A stretch of DNA of 12,874 nt from contig CAZMZC010000078.1 in NCBI GenBank assembly GCA_964570685.1, positions 1-12,874 of the forward strand, given 5' to 3'. Source of the stretch: UBA1189 sp964570685 (GTDB taxonomy: Bacteria > Bacteroidota > Bacteroidia > Bacteroidales > Bacteroidaceae). Positions within the stretch are counted from its first letter, which is position 1; each line of letters opens with the position of its first letter. Positions 8,556 to 12,874 of this stretch are shown piece by piece. The notes beneath the pieces are model-generated. The model was not told the DNA's origin. It was given only the letters and a program-made list of their open reading frames with translations, and ran no database searches. The position numbers were made by a program, and so were the translations under genes.

Positions 8556-8750
8556 TTCTTTCTTGAAAAGTTTTTGTTTTCGTTTGGGGCTGCATTTTTG
8601 TTTTCTTCAACGCCCACTCTTGGGCATTTACTCAACCTTTATAGCTTATCCAACAAACCAAAACGTAAAAATTTATACTATTTTAAGTTTGAGGGCTTTA
8701 CCTCAGACCGCACTCATCGTGCAGCCGCGTTGTCGGGGTAAGCTTATGGC
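8556..8750 (-). promoter_or_regulatory. Structured 195-base rpsL-rpsG intercistronic region, candidate S7 control site
   Basis: This is by far the longest gap inside the operon. On the transcript strand it offers two clear stem-loops: GCAC-GATGA-GTGC (at 8710-8722) and GCCCA-AGAG-TGGGC (8612-8625), separated by an AT-rich stretch and followed by an A-rich approach to the rpsG start. E. coli has an S7-binding repressor site in the equivalent spacer, which is the reason to suspect control here, but no sequence likeness to that site is claimed. A TACGTTTTG sequence inside is one base off the Bacteroidetes -7 pattern and has no matching -33 element. Confidence 0.4.
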
Positions 8751-9131
8751 TTACTTCTTAGCTTTGGGGCGCTTAGCACCGTACTTAGAACGACGCTGGA
8801 GACGGTTAGCTACACCTGCGGTATCCAATGTACCACGCACGATGTGATAACGTACACCAGGGAGGTCTTTTACACGACCGCCGCGTACCAATACGATTGA
8901 GTGCTCCTGCAAGTTGTGACCTTCACCAGGGATGTAAGAGTTCACCTCTTTCTGGTTTGTCAAGCGCACACGCGCTACTTTTCTCATTGCTGAGTTAGGC
9001 TTCTTAGGTGTGGTAGTATACACACGAGTGCATACGCCACGACGCTGAGGACAGCTGTCCAAAGCGGGCGACTTGCTCTTGTCCGCAAGCACCTGTCTGC
9101 CTTTTCTAACTAACTGTTGAATTGTTGGCAT
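8751..9131 (-). CDS. rpsL: Small ribosomal subunit protein uS12
   Basis: This 126-residue protein at the decoding centre monitors codon-anticodon pairing. TTTPKKPNSAMRKVARVRL and GGRVKDLPGVRYH are intact. Lys43 and Lys88, the residues whose change gives streptomycin resistance in E. coli, are both wild type under the same numbering, and Asp89, the target of RimO methylthiolation, is present. It is the first gene of the operon and lies about 80 bases downstream of the predicted promoter. A Lys-rich C-terminus (AKRPKAKK) ends it. Confidence 0.98.
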   Translation of the reverse strand: MPTIQQLVRKGRQVLADKSKSPALDSCPQRRGVCTRVYTTTPKKPNSAMRKVARVRLTNQKEVNSYIPGEGHNLQEHSIVLVRGGRVKDLPGVRYHIVRGTLDTAGVANRLQRRSKYGAKRPKAKK

Positions 9132-9213
9132 TTTGTTAATTTTTAATTATTTATAGTTCAATTGTTGTCTATTTTCATCGAACACGGGCACAGTCCACCT
9201 CATATTCGGGGTG

Positions 9214-9248
9214 CAAAGTTAGCAACTTTCTTTCGAATGGACAACAAA
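9214..9248 (-). promoter_or_regulatory. Predicted sigma-ABfr promoter of the rpsL ribosomal operon
   Basis: On the minus strand TAACTTTG at 9221-9214 matches the Bacteroidetes -7 element TAnnTTTG exactly. Upstream is a TTTTGTTG block: taking GTTG (9245-9242) as the -33 element gives a 20-base spacer, while TTTG (9248-9245) gives 23. Transcription would start near 9208, leaving a leader of roughly 75 bases before rpsL. No other element of this quality was found inside the operon, so this is probably the main promoter for the whole ribosomal cluster. Confidence 0.75.
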
Positions 9249-9274
9249 ACCCACGATTTTTTTCAAAGGAAATG

Positions 9275-9286
9275 TGTTATATAACA
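9275..9286. promoter_or_regulatory. Perfect 12-base palindrome upstream of the rpsL promoter
   Basis: TGTTATATAACA is a perfect dyad lying 27 bases upstream of the rpsL -33 region. It is embedded in a slightly offset inverted repeat, AAATGT and ACATTT (9270-9289, 8-base spacer). Its form suits a dimeric DNA-binding protein, but I cannot name one. It may also be a chance feature of AT-rich DNA. Confidence 0.35.
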
Positions 9287-9400
9287 TTTTTCGGGCACAA
9301 TCCGCCCCATTTAGGCAATTACAAGCCTTACAGTTCAAGACTTCGCCCACACCTATTATATATATACTCGGAGTATTTTATAATGAAAAGAAAAAATCAT

Positions 9401-9416
9401 AAAAAAAAAAAAAAAA
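9401..9416. repeat. Homopolymeric tract of 16 A
   Basis: An uninterrupted run of sixteen A on the plus strand lies 53 bases upstream of the -33 element of the sigma factor promoter, inside an A-rich block starting near 9384. Such tracts bend DNA and can act as upstream promoter elements. They also slip during replication, so the length may vary between cells or be a sequencing uncertainty. Confidence 0.9.
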
Positions 9417-9469
9417 TCGTTGCCGAGTGTAACAAATCCGCCGTATCGACGTATTATGGGCAAATGATG

Positions 9470-9500
9470 TTTGAAAAAAGAAAAGTAAACCGTATTTTTG
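9470..9500 (+). promoter_or_regulatory. Predicted promoter of the sigma factor operon
   Basis: TTTG at 9470-9473 and TATTTTTG at 9493-9500 are separated by 19 bases, matching the Bacteroidetes housekeeping pattern TTTG-N19-21-TAnnTTTG. Transcription would begin near 9505, about 20-25 bases before the ATG at 9528. The fit to the housekeeping pattern suggests basal expression by the primary sigma factor rather than strict dependence on the ECF factor itself. The promoter also excludes the upstream TTG at 9498 as a start. Confidence 0.8.
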
Positions 9501-9527
9501 CAGAACGTAACAAGCACTCGATACGCA

Positions 9528-10031
9528 ATGGACAGACAGGACTTTGAGAGAGTCGTCCCTGAGTTGAGATTGAAGCTGCAACGAATCGCTCTTTTCTATC
9601 TGGCAGACGATGACGAGGCCGAGGACGTGGTGCAGGACACGCTGCTCAAGCTATGGACAGCACGTGATGCCATCCGCGATGGCCAAGGAGGTATGGAGGC
9701 ACTGGGCACTACCATTGCTAAGAACCTGAGCATCGACCGGCTGCGAACGATGCAGCGCCATCGGCACGACGAACTCACCGACACCATCGTCCACGACAAC
9801 GGGAGCAATGCCCAGACACGTCTGGAGCAGCAGGAAGATGAGGATTGGATAAAAGCCACCATCCGCAACCTGCCCGACAAGTACCGCGCGGTGCTCCAGA
9901 TGCGACAGGTAGAGAATATGGAGTTTGCCGAGATAGCCCGCATCATAGGCACCTCGGAGACTTCGGCAAGAGTGATTCTGTCAAGGGCACGCGCCAAAGT
10001 GATGGAACAATTAAGACAAAGGAGGACTTGA
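9528..10031 (+). CDS. ECF-type RNA polymerase sigma factor
   Basis: This 167-residue protein has the two-domain layout of extracytoplasmic-function sigma factors. Region 2 spans about residues 11-75: ALFYLADDDEAEDVVQDTLL binds core polymerase and the -10 region, and the helix continues to IAKNLSIDRLR. Region 4 is at about 113-163 and contains LPDKYRAVLQMRQVENM and a helix-turn-helix around EFAEIARIIGTSETSARVIL, which would read the -35 region. Start chosen at the ATG at 9528 because the promoter covers the alternative TTG. It is followed after 3 bases by a probable anti-sigma gene, as is usual for this family. The regulon cannot be read from the sequence. Confidence 0.93.
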   Translation: MDRQDFERVVPELRLKLQRIALFYLADDDEAEDVVQDTLLKLWTARDAIRDGQGGMEALGTTIAKNLSIDRLRTMQRHRHDELTDTIVHDNGSNAQTRLEQQEDEDWIKATIRNLPDKYRAVLQMRQVENMEFAEIARIIGTSETSARVILSRARAKVMEQLRQRRT

Positions 10032-10034
10032 GAA
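10017..10034 (+). promoter_or_regulatory. Strong Shine-Dalgarno site for the anti-sigma gene
   Basis: AAAGGAGG followed by nine bases and an ATG lies within the last sigma codons. Bacteroidetes mostly initiate translation without such sites, so this is worth noting. It would tightly couple the dose of the membrane protein to that of the sigma factor, though the same bases also encode the sigma C-terminus (QRRT), so codon content alone could explain it. Confidence 0.5.
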
Positions 10035-10697
10035 ATGAAAGAGAGTATACATAAGATTACCGACCGTGAGGAGCTGCGTCTACTGCTACAGCTGTTTATG
10101 GACGGCGCCACGAGCCTCGAGCAGGAGGCTGCGCTGGCCGACTACTTCCGCACGAACGAGGTGGACGACGAGTTGGCCGACTATCGGGACATGTTCCTCG
10201 TCTTCGAGAGCGGCGAGCTGGCACCTACCTTCGAGCTCCCCGTCTCCGAACCCATAGCAGAGGAGAAGCCCCAAGAGCCCGTGCCCATCGTCACCGGGCA
10301 GAAGCCCCGTAGCCGCATCGTGCCGCTCATCGTCCGCTACACCGCCATAGCAGCATCCGTAGCTGCGGCCTTCTTCATCGGCATGCGCTTCAACGCCACG
10401 GATTCCACTCCGACTGCCGCCGCCCCCGGCACGCTGATAGCGACTGCCACGCCTGAGGTAAAGACCGTGGTCAAGACCGATACGGTGTATGTGGAGAAGT
10501 ACATCGTGCAGACGGTGAAGGAGCCAGCCCCCACTACCCCATCGGCACCGCAGCCTGCCGACCTCGCGCAAGCAACACCCAGCATCTTCTATGACATCAC
10601 CGACGAGCAGCTGCTCGATATGCAACAGGACATAGAGCAGGAGTTCGAGCGCATGACACGCGAGATGGACCTCTTCGAACAAGAATTGATGAACTAA
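10035..10697 (+). CDS. Single-pass membrane protein, probable anti-sigma factor
   Basis: This 220-residue protein has a cytoplasmic N-terminal part (about 1-94), one transmembrane helix at about 95-118 (PLIVRYTAIAASVAAAFFIG) and an exported C-terminal part. The N-terminal LRLLLQLFMDGATSLEQEAA followed by LADYFRTNEVDDELADYRDM resembles the amino end of anti-sigma-like proteins found beside ECF sigma genes in Bacteroidales; it has no Cys/His zinc site. The exported part is Pro/Ala/Thr-rich to about 180 and ends in an acidic, heptad-like helix (DEQLLDMQQDIEQEFERM). It starts 3 bases after the sigma stop with an unusually strong AAAGGAGG nine bases from its ATG. The gene looks more GC-rich than its neighbours. 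Function is inferred from layout. Confidence 0.75.
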   Translation: MKESIHKITDREELRLLLQLFMDGATSLEQEAALADYFRTNEVDDELADYRDMFLVFESGELAPTFELPVSEPIAEEKPQEPVPIVTGQKPRSRIVPLIVRYTAIAASVAAAFFIGMRFNATDSTPTAAAPGTLIATATPEVKTVVKTDTVYVEKYIVQTVKEPAPTTPSAPQPADLAQATPSIFYDITDEQLLDMQQDIEQEFERMTREMDLFEQELMN

Positions 10698-10709
10698 ACA
10701 ACATACACT

Positions 10710-11693
10710 ATGAAACCTATAGCATCATTTATAGCCGCATTATTCACCGTGAGCCTCTTCACGCAATGCGCCCCCAAAGCCGAGCAGACTCGGAGCAATA
10801 TAGATATCGCGACAGAGATTGTCGAAGAGATTTTCAACGCTTACCCAGACTCAGCTTGGACGCACGAGTCTTGTCTTTCTGATATACTAATTCTAAAAGT
10901 CGGTACAACAATTGGCCACCAAGACAATGACACGCTCAAGTTTCTCGACCTCATCACCCGCATCAACCAGAAGATTGAGAGCATCGACAGCTATCGCATC
11001 TTCTCTGACCGTCAGAATGATGACAAGGGTATCAGTGGCCGCTACGTTGTCAGCGTTCGTCCTGATAGGGAAGGTGACGAGACATCAACCCTCTTCTATA
11101 AATACAATAGGTCAAACTGCTCCTGCCCACACAATCAGAAGGACTCTATTTCCTTTGTCTTTACCATTAATGCCGGCACCAACAAAAGCGTTATTCACGA
11201 CACTAAACCCGGAGTGAGAGGATTAGGAGAAAGGTGGAAGATAGAAAATCTGGAGTCGGCAGAGAGTATCAAACCAATGGAAGATTTCTTTCAGGCACAA
11301 TACAACGACCCACGTGCGATACGCCATCAAGAGACGCATGTGTACCCATCTGCAACCAACTATATATGGGATGCATTTCTCCCGAATGGTGCTTATTACA
11401 AGGATGGAGACACCATCACGACCCATCTGCTTTATAGCCAACGTCCTGTCGCAGATGACACCGAATACAAGGAGTTTAAGCGCATTGTAGACCAGTACAA
11501 GCATTTATCCGGATATGATGTAGTGGAGTTTCGGGTAGGCAAAGCTTATGGAATGGTCGCTTGCTATTTCATGGATGAGAATGAAATTCTGAGTCTCTAT
11601 TCTGGTATTCTCGCCAATGGCGTATTCTGCGTTACAAAAGCTACAGCAGCTGACAAAAAAGGCCTTTGTATCGAACACAATTGGTGGAGATAA
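10710..11693 (+). CDS. Probable lipoprotein of unknown family, third gene of the sigma operon
   Basis: This 327-residue protein is not one I recognise. It starts with a signal peptide (Met1, Lys2, hydrophobic ASFIAALFTVSLF) ending in FTQC, so Cys20 is a likely lipid-anchored residue, although Gln at -1 is a poor match to the standard lipobox. The mature part is mixed and soluble, with a NCSCPH segment containing two close cysteines, charged loops and a C-terminal region (EYKEFKRIVDQYKHLSGYDV, then VGKAYGMVACYF) ending in EHNWWR. No transmembrane helix other than the signal is seen. It lies 12 bases after the membrane protein, so it is probably co-transcribed. Its base composition is visibly lower in GC than the preceding gene. 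An envelope sensor or target of the sigma system is possible. Confidence 0.75.
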   Translation: MKPIASFIAALFTVSLFTQCAPKAEQTRSNIDIATEIVEEIFNAYPDSAWTHESCLSDILILKVGTTIGHQDNDTLKFLDLITRINQKIESIDSYRIFSDRQNDDKGISGRYVVSVRPDREGDETSTLFYKYNRSNCSCPHNQKDSISFVFTINAGTNKSVIHDTKPGVRGLGERWKIENLESAESIKPMEDFFQAQYNDPRAIRHQETHVYPSATNYIWDAFLPNGAYYKDGDTITTHLLYSQRPVADDTEYKEFKRIVDQYKHLSGYDVVEFRVGKAYGMVACYFMDENEILSLYSGILANGVFCVTKATAADKKGLCIEHNWWR

Positions 11694-11701
11694 CTACCCA
11701 T

Positions 11702-11840
11702 CCACCGAGTGAAAAAGTTTTATTTTTGGCCTGGCACGGTGCAGAAGCGGTTTTGGGCTTAGAGGGTACTATACGATGAAATGGACGATTTTTAGATGTT
11801 CCCTATTGGCGAAAGTTCATAAATCGGTTGGTTTTGGCAG
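11702..11840 (+). repeat. Left inverted arm of the 11702-12543 element
   Basis: Reading inward, this arm has CCACCGAG, an AT-rich block containing TATTTTTG (11721-11728, a match to the Bacteroidetes -7 pattern without a clear -33), GGCCTGGCACGG, then a variable segment with a short insertion relative to the right arm, then the 59-base block. It begins only 8 bases after the stop of the lipoprotein gene, so the operon transcript would run straight into it. Confidence 0.85.
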
Positions 11841-11856
11841 AGGAAACTTGAATTAA
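11776..11856 (+). CDS. Short reading frame in the left arm, 26 residues, uncertain
   Basis: From the ATG in the 59-base block the frame reads MKWTIFRCSLLAKVHK and continues SVGFGRGNLN to a stop at 11856. It is basic (several Lys/Arg, one His) with a hydrophobic centre. The first 22 residues are identical to those of the frame starting in the right arm. The TATTTTTG element lies 48 bases upstream. No ribosome-binding site is evident. It may be a peptide, or just a by-product of the repeat. Confidence 0.25.
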   Translation: MKWTIFRCSLLAKVHKSVGFGRGNLN

Positions 11857-11913
11857 CCCTTCCTCTCTCTTTATATAAATCAAACTATTTCGACCTGTAC
11901 GATTGGATTTTCC

Positions 11914-11923
11914 TCTCGCGAGA
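11914..11923. repeat. Perfect 10-base palindrome
   Basis: TCTCGCGAGA lies between the left arm and the inner inverted repeat. It is a perfect dyad, short enough to be chance, but it sits in a region already rich in dyads. Confidence 0.4.
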
Positions 11924-11934
11924 ATGATTTTGTT

Positions 11935-12091
11935 TCACGCAGAGGCCGCAGAGAACGCAAAGCATACATCGCTGACTGAACCTTTAGGCTCACAAAAGCG
12001 TCTTGCTTGCAAGCCTTCTCAGTGCTCTGCACGACGGAGGAAAGCGCGGGCGAAGCGACGCGCCTCTGTGCTCTTCGCGCCCTCTGCGTGA
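11935..12091. repeat. Inner inverted repeat of the element
   Basis: TCACGCAGAGG at 11935-11945 pairs with CCTCTGCGTGA at 12081-12091, and similarity continues inward imperfectly (CGC-AGAG against CGCGAAGAG). The 135 bases enclosed are GC-rich and hold no convincing gene. CACGCAGAGG-type repeats are common dispersed sequences in several bacterial groups, so this may be a small repeat family nested inside the larger element. Confidence 0.6.
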
Positions 12092-12167
12092 GATAAATTC
12101 ATCGTCTTCACTCCGCAAAGTCACAACGCATTTGCCCGAAAAGTCGGTTCCCAACACACAAAAACTC

Positions 12168-12255
12168 AAATATCCACGGATATTTAATGAAATATTCACG
12201 GATACGCGATGAAATATCCACGGATACGTGATGAAATATCCGTGGATATTTTACT
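12168..12255. repeat. Four-unit 22-base tandem palindromic array
   Basis: Four contiguous 22-base units start at 12168, 12190, 12212 and 12234. Each begins AAATAT and has a dyad core of the form ATATCC-AC-GGATAT, with units 2 and 3 followed by a CGYGATG spacer. The centre is AC in units 1-3 and GT in unit 4, and units 1 and 4 form a perfect 18-base inverted repeat (12168-12185 and 12234-12251). There are no spacers of unique sequence. Periodic dyads of this sort can be binding sites for a protein (iteron-like or operator-like) or fold as hairpins. Confidence 0.85.
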
Positions 12256-12472
12256 TTATCGACAAACAGTTCGGAAGTTTTGGCCTGCTCCTCGCAAGTT
12301 TTTTGTACGGCACGTCATAACTAAAAGGCTGTCTGACGTGGCAGCGGCCTAAAGACAGACAATCTCCTTTCATCCTAATATTCGGCTCCTCTGCTAATAT
12401 AAAGCTTCTGCCAAAGCCAACCGATTTATGAACTTTCGCCAATAGGGAACATCTAAAAATCGTCCATTTCAT
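12251..12472 (-). CDS. Reading frame from the right arm into the element, 73 residues, uncertain
   Basis: The first 22 residues equal the left-arm frame (MKWTIFRCSLLAKVHK then SVGFGR); it then diverges through SFILAEEPNIRMKGDC and ends PKLPNCLSIK. The protein is basic with three cysteines beyond Cys8 at most scattered, no signal peptide and no membrane helix. I do not recognise the family. The coding nature is doubtful because it sits on repeat DNA, though the same start appears twice. TATTTTTG is 45-50 bases upstream. Confidence 0.25.
   Translation of the reverse strand: MKWTIFRCSLLAKVHKSVGFGRSFILAEEPNIRMKGDCLSLGRCHVRQPFSYDVPYKKLARSRPKLPNCLSIK
12311..12340. repeat. Short hairpin CACGTCA / TGACGTG
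   Basis: CACGTCA (12311-12317) and TGACGTG (12334-12340) are 7-base inverted arms with a 16-base loop, between the tandem array and the right arm. No T run follows on either strand, so it is not a convincing terminator. Confidence 0.4.
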
Positions 12473-12543
12473 CGTCTAGTACCCCCAAACCGCAGCTTCG
12501 CTGCTCCGTGCCAGGCCAAAAATAAAACTTTTTTACTCGGTGG
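12407..12543 (-). repeat. Right inverted arm of the 11702-12543 element
   Basis: On the minus strand this arm repeats the left arm order: CCACCGAG, TATTTTTG (12524-12517), GGCCTGGCACGG, then a variable stretch containing an added small hairpin (GCAGC-TTC-GCTGC at 12492-12504 on the plus strand), then the 59-base block. Outside it is a small TGGGG-AGTG-CCCCA dyad (12541-12554) not shared with the left end. Confidence 0.85.
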
Positions 12544-12641
12544 GGAGTGCCCCAAAATGCCTTGTCGCGCATTTGTCACACTTTCGCCACACTTCTGTCA
12601 CGCAGTTTTTCTTCCTAAACAATGCTAATACTGCAACCGAA

Positions 12642-12663
12642 GAGGGGGCAAACGCGCCCCCTC
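12642..12663 (-). terminator. GC-rich hairpin after the permease gene, probable terminator
   Basis: GAGGGGGC (12642-12649) and GCCCCCTC (12656-12663) form a perfect 8-base stem with a 6-base loop, 12 bases past the permease stop. On the minus strand the following sequence (TTCGGTTGCAGTATT) is only mildly T-rich, so termination may be partial. The 100 bases further left (12545-12641) show no gene; they contain two CACACTT copies and nothing else I can name. Confidence 0.6.
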
Positions 12664-12675
12664 ATTGTTCTCCCA

Positions 12676-12874
12676 TTACTCTTTATACAACGCATTCACC
12701 GGATTCTCCCGTGCCGCCTTCCACGAGCGAGCAAGCACGATGGCTGAGGTGACGGCGAGCACGATGGCAAGCGCCGCGGCGAATACCCACCAGTAGAGCG
12801 GGATGTGGTAGGCATAGCCTTCGAGCCAGCGCGACATGATGAGGTAGCTCACGGGCACGGCAAAGAGGAAGGCG
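12676..12874 (-). CDS. FtsX/MacB-like ABC transporter permease, C-terminal end (partial)
   Basis: The open frame runs from the window edge to a TAA at 12678-12676, giving about 66 residues of the C-terminus. It reads FAVPVSYLIMSRWLEGYAYH, then a hydrophobic helix (WWVFAAALAIVLAVTSAIVL), then RSWKAARENPVNALYKE. A last transmembrane helix followed by a conserved RSW-AARENPV-LYKE tail is typical of FtsX-like permeases of the MacB type, which couple with an ATPase to act on envelope or efflux substrates. The start lies outside the window, and the substrate cannot be told. Confidence 0.85.
   Translation of the reverse strand, partial: AFLFAVPVSYLIMSRWLEGYAYHIPLYWWVFAAALAIVLAVTSAIVLARSWKAARENPVNALYKE

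Larger units (their letters stand above)
9132..9527. other. Divergent intergenic region between rpsL and the sigma factor operon
   Basis: This 396-base AT-rich stretch separates two divergent operons and contains no convincing gene. Besides the two promoters and the 12-base palindrome, it holds a second dyad ATACTC-G-GAGTAT (9364-9376), a 16-base A run (9401-9416), and a near-identical 15-base direct repeat, CGGGCACAGTCCACC at 9185-9199 and CGGGCACAATCCGCC at 9292-9306. One repeat copy would fall in the rpsL mRNA leader and the other upstream of its promoter. Confidence 0.7.
11702..12543. mobile_element. Element with long imperfect inverted ends, possible non-autonomous mobile element
   Basis: The two ends are inverted copies: CCACCGAGT at 11702 matches CTCGGTGG at 12536-12543, and the arms stay alignable for about 140 bases, to around 11840 on the left and 12407 on the right. 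A 28-base perfect block (11712-11739) and a 59-base perfect block (left 11773-11831, right 12417-12475) are separated by a few indels. The 570 bases between the arms hold no transposase. I see no clear target-site duplication beyond the ends. It could be a MITE-like element, a pair of dispersed repeats inserted in opposite directions, or an internally deleted insertion sequence. Confidence 0.6.

Noticed and set aside
8640..8700. Internal promoter between rpsL and rpsG based on TACGTTTTG
   Set aside because: It has one base too many for TAnnTTTG and no TTTG at the right distance upstream.
9498..9527. TTG start for the sigma factor ten codons upstream of the ATG
   Set aside because: The TTG lies within the TAnnTTTG promoter element, so it would not be in the transcript.
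9272..9547. Frame containing an ATG at 9383 and a lysine run encoded by the A tract
   Set aside because: It crosses the 16-A run, the sigma promoter and the sigma gene start, has no recognisable domain, and depends on the length of an unstable tract.
10086..10682. Minus-strand frame of 198 codons opposite the anti-sigma gene
   Set aside because: It is rich in His/Leu/Gly as expected from a GC-rich antisense shadow, has no domain, and overlaps a gene with a clear membrane topology and operon position.
11903..12212. Three short overlapping frames within the GC-rich interior of the element
   Set aside because: They follow the inverted repeat and are Arg/Ser-rich without domain, promoter or start signal; they look like composition artefacts.
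12168..12255. CRISPR array
   Set aside because: The 22-base units are contiguous with no unique spacers, and no cas gene is nearby.

Overview
The window looks like a Bacteroidales chromosome, of the Prevotella/Bacteroides kind. The evidence is the gene order, in which rpsL-rpsG-fusA runs straight into the S10 operon with no tuf gene between fusA and rpsJ; the Bacteroidetes-type promoters (TTTG, about 19-21 bases, TAnnTTTG); and the ribosomal protein sequences. Genus and species cannot be fixed from the sequence alone.

Positions 1-9131, minus strand, hold the joined str, S10 and spc ribosomal operons, read from right to left: rpsL, rpsG, fusA, rpsJ, rplC, rplD, rplW, rplB, rpsS, rplV, rpsC, rplP, rpmC, rpsQ, rplN, rplX and the first eight codons of rplE. 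All complete genes are intact and of normal length. Two pairs (rplC/rplD and rplX/rplE) overlap as TAATG. Two gaps are unusually long and structured: 195 bases between rpsL and rpsG, and 84 bases between fusA and rpsJ. A single recognisable promoter lies upstream of rpsL.

Positions 9132-9527 are a divergent intergenic region with the rpsL promoter, a perfect 12-base palindrome, a second small dyad, a 16-base A run and a near-consensus promoter for the rightward operon.

Positions 9528-11693, plus strand, hold a compact three-gene operon: an ECF-type sigma factor, a single-pass membrane protein placed and built like its anti-sigma factor, and a probable lipoprotein of unknown family. The likely logic is envelope-stress signalling, with the membrane protein holding the sigma factor and the lipoprotein acting as an envelope partner; this is inference.

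Positions 11694-12675 contain no convincing conventional gene. They hold an 843-base element with long imperfect inverted terminal arms of about 140 bases, including a 59-base perfect stretch. Each arm carries the same short reading frame pointing inward, and the interior holds an inverted repeat and a 22-base, four-unit tandem palindromic array. This is the most unusual part of the window.

Positions 12676-12874, minus strand, are the C-terminal end of an FtsX/MacB-like ABC transporter permease that runs off the window, with a GC-rich hairpin just after its stop.
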